The notes below the pieces were generated by a model that saw nothing but the letters and a program-made list of their open reading frames with translations, was not told the origin of the DNA and did no database searches. This document shows, one piece after another, positions 59,601 through 64,000 of a stretch of 64,000 nt of DNA. Source of the DNA: Arion vulgaris (taxonomy: Eukaryota > Mollusca > Gastropoda > Stylommatophora > Arionidae). The stretch lies in assembly GCA_020796225.1 (NCBI GenBank), contig CM036764.1, positions 25,332,233-25,396,232 of the forward strand, given 5' to 3'. A program made the translations under genes and the position numbers. Every line of letters begins with the position of its first letter. Position 1 is the stretch's first letter.

Positions 59601-62600
59601 GTTAATTGCAAATTGCCACGTACCAATGCGCGTCTAGAAAAGGCTGAGAATGTTCCTTCTCCGGATCAAACTAAAAAATGTACGGTAAAGCAAGGCCGAC
59701 AATGTACGGATCAGACAGGAAGTTCGGGTCTGAACATTGGCGAAGGTCGATACTTTACACAGTGTCTTATACGAGTAAGACGCCGCCCGAGGATAAGCTT
59801 ACAAGCCCCGAGAAATATTTCTCAGTCAGAACGGGCATAAACAGCGTAACTCAATGTCCCGGCGTAGATCACAAAGCCCAAAAATACGGCAAAGCTGATC
59901 GAACCTAGGGTAAGCTCACCCTAGTAAATCAAAAGCTGGCTGAAAACGAACACCCCACCGAAGGATAAGCAACTGTGCTCAAATAGGTGCCGAAGGCTGG
60001 TGCACGTACATCACGTTCTGATGTTTGGCTGTTTATATATCACAATGAGAATGATTAAAACAGGCCTAGAACGATCGAAGAAGAAAGAAGAAATAAGGGT
60101 AAGTGGTTCAAATCCTGTGTTTGTCTATTTGTTTTTTCGGAAGCTCCTAATACTTGTACACTGACTATTTATTGATCATATTCATTGCATCCCCTGGGGT
60201 CCTTACAAAAAAAATTCCTTGTTTTCATCTGATAATTGTTTGTAGTTTGTGCCTTGTCTGTATTTCCTTTATTTATTTTCTTCGTGATTAGTTTTGTAAT
60301 TGTCTATTTAAAAAAGAAGTTATAACTATTTTTTTTAAGGTTATCTAGAAGAACACATGGAGCCAGATATATCTGGTGCCGGTGGTTTTGGAATTTTGCA
60401 GCCTGTGCATAAGGTAAGAATGATTGAGATTGACAACATTGGTAAAACGTCATTGAGATGAGAGAAAATATGTATGACTTCATTAAGATGGGAAGCATAG
60501 GTGATGACAGGCAACTTTATAGAAAAATTAATGAATACAGGCACCATTAAAGGAAGAATTAATGGAGGCAGATAACATTAGAGAAAATTAATGGTTACAT
60601 AGCAATATCAGAGAATAATTAATGAAGACATGACATTATTAGAGAATAATTAAGGGATAGATGCAACATTAGGGATAAGTTAATTAATACAGATAACATT
60701 AGAGAGGAATTAATGAATAAGACAACATTAGGGAGGAGTTAATGAATAAGGCAACATTAGGGAGGAGTTAATGAATAAGGCAACATGGGGGAGGAGTTAA
60801 TGAATACAAGTAACATACTATAATTAATGAAGACATGCAACATTAAAGAAGAATAACTGAGACAATATTATATCAGATTTTGTTTGTGGCATTAAAACCC
60901 TTGATACATAAAAGTGTTGTGACAAGCTCTAACAATCTCTTGTTGTTAAGTGCTGCTGACTCTAGGACATTGATGCTAACTATATGTCAGAAAGTAATCA
61001 GGATTAGTGGTTTAATGGTCATGTAAGGAAATATAAGTTACAAGAGAATAGTTGACCTTTTGTTTTTGGGTGGTTAGATTGAGTATTTGTTTTAAGAGGT
61101 TATTTTTTTTTAAATGTTTCACTATTTCAGTCTATATTCATATTTTTGTAGCTTTAGTAGCCTTATTAGATTGTGATGAACATCATCTTTTGGGATTTCA
61201 GGAGCAGAAGGATGAAGGTGAAGAAGAAAGTGCAGAAAAAGAATGGTCCAAATCAAAGTTTATTTCTTCTTCAGAACTGAGAAGGTCACGGTTGTCTCGT
61301 TCAGGTAAATTTTTGAGTCGTTAAAAAAACCATAAACTGTCGTTACTGCCTGTAGTACCACCTTTTAGGGCAGTGTAGGACAGGTGGCCTCCCCATGATG
61401 CCATTACCTTGTAGTGGTGGGGAGGCTTGCGTGCTCCAATGATACAGTGAGCTAGGACGGCGGGAACTTATGTTCCCGGAAGGGTTACCCAAGCTGGAAA
61501 GGTCACTGAAGAGGGACAGACGAAGCATGGTCTCCTGGTCCTCCAGGTTGGGGTTGGGCTTGGGACTAACGATCCCATCCTTTAAAAAAAAATTAAAGTT
61601 ATGGAAACAACAACAAACATACAACCTATCCACGGGCATGAAGGACTACCAGAGTCATTGACTCACATGACTGGAAGTGGTGAAAGCCGAAAGGAAGAAC
61701 ACAATACAGAGGAAGGCCATGAACGGGGAAGAATGGTGTATGTTTGTTACTGCCCTAAACGCCAAGGGCGTAACAGGCTAAAGAGTGAGAGTGTAGGACA
61801 GGTGAGATGAGAGCCTGAGGAATTTAATGGCTAGTGCAGTTGCAGTGAAGTTGTTCAGGTTAGGAGTTATCTTTTATGCCCACAACAGAAAAAATCCTTG
61901 GCCTTACCGTGAATTGAACACGGGTCACCCGCATGGGAGCCGTGCTCTAATCCATTCAGCTAGACGCTCCTCAAGTATACCACAATCTTTGAGTACACCA
62001 CATAAATACCATCCATGTGCGTCTGTTATTGAGGACATGTGCTGGCATCTACTGATAGTGAACTTGATAACATGCTGTGTTAGTGGCTAGATGCCATGAA
62101 AATTTGAGGTCAGCTTGTGCCCAAAATTCTGGTTGTGCACACAGTATGCGGTTGAACTACAGAAAACCACGATCCTTTACATGAGGATATAAATTACAAG
62201 TACCTCTGAAATCAGAGTATGACTTGCCTGAATGGCAATGTACACATGTGATAAGGAAAGCAAGTCTTCATGCAAAAATCAGTCAGAGGTGTCATATTGG
62301 ACGCCATGACTATGCCTAAATTCATAGCTGGCGGACATAAAAAAAAAACCATGTAATTTATTAGGAACTAAGTGTTAATCTTATATTTTTCTCTAACCAA
62401 AGACACATTATGGAGAATGCGGTTAACATAACGCTGGCTGCCTTTATTTCTGAGTTTCTCTCGTATTAAACTGAGGATGGGTCGGCCTCAGAGTCATTGT
62501 GGTCAATAGAAATCTCACTTCAATTAAGGATTATGAAACTGTGACCACTTGTCTACGAAAAAAGTGCAATAACCGCTGCGCTATTCCAGCTTTCTTTGAA

Positions 62601-63691
62601 GGACTGAACTAACAGATCCATCACAAACAAGGAATTGCACAACTGCCATCGAATATTACATTATTTGGCATATGTTTGCATCGCATGGTCCTACTTGGGA
62701 TTGCATTTAAAATGGACTATGTCTGTAGACCTATTTCTCAGTGTTTACCATAGCTAGTCAGTTTAGTTTTCTTTCTTCTTTTGTCGTCTCACTGTTTCCA
62801 GGTTGTTGCCCAGTGTCATGATTTTCTATTTTTGTCTTGCACTACTCTGGTGGCTTAGGTGATTGTTATTTTTACTCTTTGACAGGATTCTGCTATGCCA
62901 TATAACCATCTTTTCGTGGTCTTCCTCTCGCCTTCTTTCCTGATATTCTGTTGTAGAAGACTCTGTATACAGTGGAATTTGATTGCGCTCTTTTAAAGTT
63001 CAGTCATAAAACATATTTGTAGTAGATGAATGTGGGTAGAGATAGGAAATGTAAACAAATGCAATTGTAGACTTAAGTCTCATGTGAGCATTATATTGTG
63101 ATCATATGTTGTCTCTGGACTTGAGAACAATGAAATAGATGACAGTAATCAGTAAACCAGAGCTGACCAACAGTTGATTCAACCTCCAAGTGGTGTAACA
63201 AGAAACGGATGCACCAATGTGGTCTTGCTATATGAATAGAGATAGACGCTCAAAGACATCTTCATTTACAAAAATGGTGTTCTGAAAACGGATGTGTCAA
63301 GCAGAGACTTCAGGGCAAAGAAAGAACAGAGAAAATAATCTCTTCATGATTTTGCTCCACAGATTTCAAGTGGATATAGATTTTCTATTGCATAATACCT
63401 GCCTTTTAATAATTGCTAATCAAATTGACATTGTACACTGTGACGCTGTGAAACAAAACAGGATTTGAGAAAAGAAGAAGACAGACTGAATAAAAAGAGT
63501 TGATTTCATCATCGGAAGAAAAACTATAATTAATTGTTTTTGAGATCTGATTTGTTAATATATGTATATAAATTTAAAAAATACTTTCTTTTCCAGAAAT
63601 AAAAGAGCTTAGTGTCTTTAAAAATTACAATGAAGGAGAACCATCTTGTAGACTGTACATTAAAAACTTGGCCAAGAATGTAACAGAAGAG
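46145..63691 (+). CDS. RNPC3: RNA-binding region-containing protein 3 (U11/U12-65K), 3' end beyond window
   Basis: Eleven coding exons, all GT-AG with consistent phases: 46145-46267, 48991-49038, 50592-50698, 52635-52751, 54288-54399, 54908-54976, 55733-55848, 57379-57914, 60340-60413, 61202-61304, 63597-63691. Exons 1-3 give RRM1: LLFRHLPTELSAEDRKDLL (RNP2 region), NTAFAVFGSKEQA (RNP1 region), LHQVEFLGSRLIVEFAK. Exons 5-7 give the conserved YAYPPPTPSIL linker and an acidic stretch. Exon 8 holds a Lys/Arg-rich segment and a long low-complexity Pro/His/Gln region. Exons 9-10 lead (GGFGILQPV; KFISSSELRRSRL) to RRM2, which begins in exon 11 (CRLYIKNLAKNV) and is cut by the window end. The protein bridges U11 and U12 snRNPs in the minor spliceosome; RRM2 binds U12 and the N-terminal part binds U11-59K. 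A possible 5'-UTR acceptor is CAG at 46126. Confidence 0.95.
46530..47370 (+). mobile_element. RNase H-bearing LINE copy 1 in RNPC3 intron 1
   Basis: Broken copy of 47440-48300: landmarks GGGGATGAATGGATCCCAA, CCGATGAGGCTGTGCATCG and GCCACAGAAACCATCAATAT appear in order, with many indels. It lies immediately upstream of the better copy, in direct orientation. Confidence 0.7.
47440..48300 (+). mobile_element. RNase H-bearing LINE copy 2 in RNPC3 intron 1
   Basis: The best-preserved RNase H in the window: VYTDGSVQCGEKSGWGF (Asp), SMRMEVEAITAALHW (Glu), VVSDSQSMLHKI (Asp), WIYCPGHEGVYGNERADRLA (His, Asp). All catalytic positions remain. The upstream polymerase is absent and the downstream zinc-knuckle (AGVQ-region) is frame-shifted. 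Confidence 0.85.
48490..48800 (+). mobile_element. LINE 3' fragment
   Basis: ATCATCTGCTGGGAACACAG, ..ACCTATTTGTCTGCC, TCAGGTGCCATTTCTGC and GCTGCAATGAACCTCCC are the 3' landmarks of the RNase H LINE, shared with 24640-24870. Confidence 0.5.
49335..49675 (-). mobile_element. RTE-type LINE C-terminal fragment in RNPC3 intron 2
   Basis: The reverse complement of the 15066-15375 region in diverged form: ACACAGTCAAGTGTCACTAG, GGTCAGGCATACCCTGCAG and GAGGAGCGGAGAGG landmarks. Confidence 0.75.
50075..50215 (+). repeat. Interspersed repeat shared with 27066-27290
   Basis: GGAAATCCCTAGTATTGTTC and GAAGTCAATCCATCACCTTT bracket the common segment. Confidence 0.5.
50314..50458. mobile_element. Short TTAA-flanked MITE in RNPC3 intron 2
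   Basis: TTAACTCCTTGTGGACCA at the left and TGGTCCGCTAAGAGTTAA at the right form an 18-bp inverted repeat with two or three mismatches; 145 bp. It lies 134 bp before exon 3. Confidence 0.75.
50930..51200 (+). mobile_element. RTE-type LINE terminal fragment
   Basis: The end GTTCTGCTCAGGACAAGCTA followed by TTTGATAATGAT matches 57220-57265. The upstream GGCAGGACATCTGGCTCTTT segment also matches. Confidence 0.65.
51230..51482 (+). mobile_element. SINE family 1 in RNPC3 intron 3
   Basis: Full copy: GTTGCCGGGGCGTGCAAGG head, GAATAGTAACGCTTCGACC, GTCGTAAGAGGCGACTGAGG core, CTACTTATAGGC body, GAAGAAGAAGA tail. Confidence 0.9.
51486..52170 (-). mobile_element. Family 4 SINE split by a MITE
   Basis: The minus-strand tRNA-like head lies at about 52105-52170 (AGCGTAGTTGTTAGTGAAC). 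The body continues to 51956, is cut by the MITE at 51628-51955 and resumes to about 51486, where ATACAGTATTGGGAGCATAT parallels 45838. Confidence 0.65.
51628..51955. mobile_element. TTAA-flanked MITE with perfect 15-bp terminal inverted repeats
   Basis: TTAACTCTTTCCACG and CGTGGAAAGAGTTAA are exact reverse complements and bound 328 bp without coding capacity. TTAA at both ends is the piggyBac hallmark. A near-duplicate GCTTTAAGCCGCAC.CTGCG unit occurs twice at its left end. It is inserted in a SINE. Confidence 0.85.
52171..52620. other. RNPC3 intron 3, no recognised feature
   Basis: No repeat landmark or coding sequence recognised before exon 4. Confidence 0.5.
53060..53590 (+). mobile_element. 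RTE-type LINE C-terminal fragment in RNPC3 intron 4
   Basis: Frames spell KVWKAKGLNLKTKLKICRSS, NKYLRRILQIFWPNI, KRRRWVGHVCRVP and RELKDCGLTWETIGRKAAEQ in order, with shifts between them. Confidence 0.75.
53598..53675. repeat. (AT)n microsatellite
   Basis: About 75 bp of AT dinucleotides with one slip. It sits between a LINE 3' end and a SINE, so it may be a decayed LINE tail. Confidence 0.97.
53688..54008 (-). mobile_element. SINE family 2b, second full copy
   Basis: Closely matches 38985-39305 over its length, with a small duplication (TTTACTGTTTACT) near 53843 and a CCCCTACCCAACC change near 53913. The core is CGTAAGAGGCGATTAAGG on the minus strand. Confidence 0.85.
54475..54680 (-). mobile_element. 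U2 snRNA-like element, copy 1, in RNPC3 intron 5
   Basis: The minus strand reads GCCTTTTGGCTAAGATCAA then AGTGT near its 5' end, essentially the 5' end of U2 snRNA with one extra A. After about 64 nt it has AATATATT.AAA...TTT..GAGCAG, similar to the U2 Sm-site region. It ends at about the length of U2 (roughly 190-200 nt). The branch-pairing GTAGTA is GTGGTG here and the Sm site is degenerate, so it is a derived repeat or pseudogene, not a working U2. A 23-nt insert gives the head a hairpin (GATCAA..TTGATC). Confidence 0.6.
54680..54855 (+). mobile_element. RNase H LINE C-terminal fragment
   Basis: RTGCLRVRERSLFNQRATGT then HLLGQTEHMGLPE, equivalent to 48120-48265. It adjoins the U2-like element directly. 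Confidence 0.65.
55255..55445 (-). mobile_element. U2 snRNA-like element, copy 2, in RNPC3 intron 6
   Basis: Matches copy 1 along its whole length except for a 20-odd nt gap near the head. The minus-strand 5' end GGCTTCTCTGCCTTTTTACT then AAGATTAA matches the U2 start CGCTTCTCGGCCTTTTGGCTAAGATCAA at most positions and extends the similarity further 5' than copy 1. Confidence 0.6.
56003..56256. repeat. Tandem duplication, 130-bp unit, in RNPC3 intron 7
   Basis: GCCTCCGGTATAAACTTC starts at 56003 and 56133, and both units continue identically to GTGTGCA. I see no difference between the units, so this is a very recent duplication. Confidence 0.95.
56260..57095. other. RNPC3 intron 7, unrecognised
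   Basis: No clear repeat or coding signal. The 56690-56850 segment looks repeat-like but has no partner that I can find in the window. Confidence 0.4.
57098..57275 (+). mobile_element. RTE-type LINE terminal fragment
   Basis: Codes RGRPQSRWIQDITDCLSM, TAEAGYLAYERES and LAKFCSGQAI, then a (GAT)n tail. Confidence 0.75.
58020..58210 (+). mobile_element. SINE family 1, truncated 3' end, in RNPC3 intron 8
   Basis: GTTGCTGGGGCCCGAAAGG head, GAATAGTAACACTGCAACC, TAAGAAGCGACTGAGG core, body to TCTTAGGTTCGAG. Confidence 0.85.
58384..60180. mobile_element. Composite unit bounded by long inverted repeats
   Basis: The left end (CAATAAATAG.TAGTGTACAAG onward, then GCTTC.GAAAAAACAAAT and CCACTTACC.TTATTTCTT) recurs as reverse complement at 60085-60180. 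Together these make inverted ends of roughly 90 bp. The left end also has a 138-bp tandem duplication with 15-bp GTACAAGTGTTAGGT repeats. Between the ends lie a LINE 5' region (58800-59900) and a SINE-like segment (59900-60090). The GC content of 58830-59900 is visibly higher than its surroundings. Whether it moves as a unit is unknown. Confidence 0.6.
59330..59840 (+). mobile_element. LINE 5' region with start of ORF1
   Basis: Two related 5'-UTR-like segments (GTGCGATTAAAATTAACATC, GGCGGGTGATGGCGCCGAGC) precede an ATG at 59505. The 111-codon frame begins MAPSAKSSVTLIAPTETT and is Lys/Arg-rich. It resembles ORF1 starts of invertebrate LINEs. No polymerase follows. Confidence 0.45.
60430..60870. 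repeat. Degenerate 30-bp minisatellite in RNPC3 intron 9
   Basis: Units of the type GACAACATTAGGGAGGAGTT followed by AATGAATA. The three near 60715-60800 are almost identical, and older units extend to both sides. Confidence 0.9.
61360..61850 (+). mobile_element. LINE 5' end in RNPC3 intron 10
   Basis: CCTCCCCATGATGCCATTAC, GTAGTGGTGGGGAGGC and TTCCCGGAAGGGTTACCCAA are typical of 5' ends of lophotrochozoan RTE-like LINEs as I remember them. An A-run and a short frame starting METTTNIQPIHGHEG follow. Truncated after about 61850. Confidence 0.5.
61898..61975 (-). mobile_element. tRNA-like sequence (SINE head or tRNA relic)
   Basis: The minus strand has GCTGAATGGATTAGAGCACG (A-box/D-arm-like) and a perfect T-arm, CCGTG-TTCAATT-CACGG. 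The anticodon stem and acceptor stem do not pair, so it is not a functional tRNA gene. Confidence 0.6.
62110..62340 (-). repeat. Inverted copy of the repeat in astacin intron 1
   Basis: The reverse complement of about 62190-62285 matches 2400-2490 and 13630-13720 (GCTTTCCTTAT, CATTCAGGCAAGTC, GATTTCAGAGGTACTTGTAA). Confidence 0.6.
62370..62610 (-). mobile_element. tRNA-derived SINE, family 4
   Basis: Minus-strand head GGAATAGCGCAGCGGTTATT (A-box-like), then a body matching 45835-46075 (GGTGAT or TAACATAAC..GGCTG..TTTATTT order). Confidence 0.65.
62775..63000 (-). mobile_element. RTE-type LINE C-terminal fragment, inverted relative of 37600-37800
   Basis: AAGAGGAAGACCACG.AAAGAT, GGCATAGCAGAATCCTGT and GGGCAACAACC, read on the minus strand, follow the order at 37650-37800. 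Confidence 0.75.
63001..63590. other. RNPC3 intron 10, right part, unrecognised
   Basis: AT-rich sequence with no landmark I know. It ends in a good polypyrimidine tract and the exon 11 acceptor TTTTCCAG. Confidence 0.5.
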
Positions 63692-63774
63692 GTAAGACAT
63701 TGTCTGTCTTAGATAGAAAAAAGTGACAGACAGTCTAATTAGGTATCTTGATTATTGGGTTTAAATTGTTTGAA

Positions 63775-63855
63775 CTCTGTGTCATACGTTCGGTTTGGAA
63801 TATCTTTATTGTACTCTAGACATGTCTATAGTGCTATTGATCTAGTCCATCTGTA
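63775..63855 (-). mobile_element. RNase H LINE C-terminal scrap
   Basis: GTTTGGAATATCTTTATTGT and CTAGACATGTCTATAG parallel 39945-39990 (GTTTGGAATATCTTCATTGC, CCTGACATGTCCATAG). Same end of the same family, same orientation. Confidence 0.5.
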
Positions 63856-64000
63856 TATATGAACATCTTTATATATGAACAACTTAAGTTTATATAGTAG
63901 CCATCTTTGTCTTATCTTATCTTATCTTATCTTAACCACATTTGCCGTGAAGCGTGGGGAGAGTTAGTTTCCTATCTTGTGCCAGGTGTGTTGCGCTTGA

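Noticed and set aside
61898..61975. Possible tRNA gene on the minus strand
   Set aside because: A good T-arm, but the acceptor and anticodon stems do not pair; better explained as a tRNA-derived SINE head or relic.

Overview
This is a 64 kb piece of an invertebrate animal genome. The genes are split by GT-AG introns, the sequence is AT-rich, and most of it is repeats: microsatellites, tRNA-derived SINEs, decayed RTE-like and Jockey-like LINEs, and TTAA-flanked MITEs. A secreted astacin with ShKT domains plus this LINE/SINE mix fits a mollusc, perhaps a gastropod, but the species cannot be fixed from sequence alone.

Layout. 1-950 is an (ATAC)n array. About 1793-8605 and 13022-21170 are two copies of a tandem segmental duplication. 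Each carries a three-exon astacin metalloprotease gene on the + strand. Copy B encodes signal peptide, propeptide, catalytic domain, Cys-rich segment and two ShKT domains. Copy A keeps an intact catalytic domain, but a net 134-nt deletion removed the first ShKT and shifted the second out of frame. The spacer between the copies (8.6-13.0 kb) is filled with LINE and SINE debris, including a broken RTE-type element. 21-28 kb is repeats only. 28.1-32.6 kb holds a three-exon ankyrin-repeat/SOCS-box (ASB-like) gene. 32.9-40.8 kb is again mostly LINE and SINE fragments. At 40.9-44.5 kb on the minus strand lies a complete two-exon NDUFB3 gene (complex I). Head-to-head with it, from 46.1 kb to the window edge, lies RNPC3 (U11/U12-65K, minor spliceosome) on the + strand. 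Its first 11 coding exons cover RRM1, the linker and the start of RRM2; the 3' end is outside the window.

Most notable: (i) the diverging astacin pair, with a lost ShKT domain and a TATA-box difference; (ii) two repeats with a U2 snRNA-like 5' end inside introns of RNPC3, itself a spliceosome gene; (iii) an approximately 1.8 kb unit in RNPC3 intron 8 bounded by long inverted repeats and filled with LINE 5' and SINE sequence; (iv) SINE families that differ in body but share one conserved core; (v) five MITE-like elements with TTAA ends. I found no rRNA, intact tRNA or CRISPR array. The genes share no evident pathway. NDUFB3 and RNPC3 are housekeeping neighbours that may share a promoter region.
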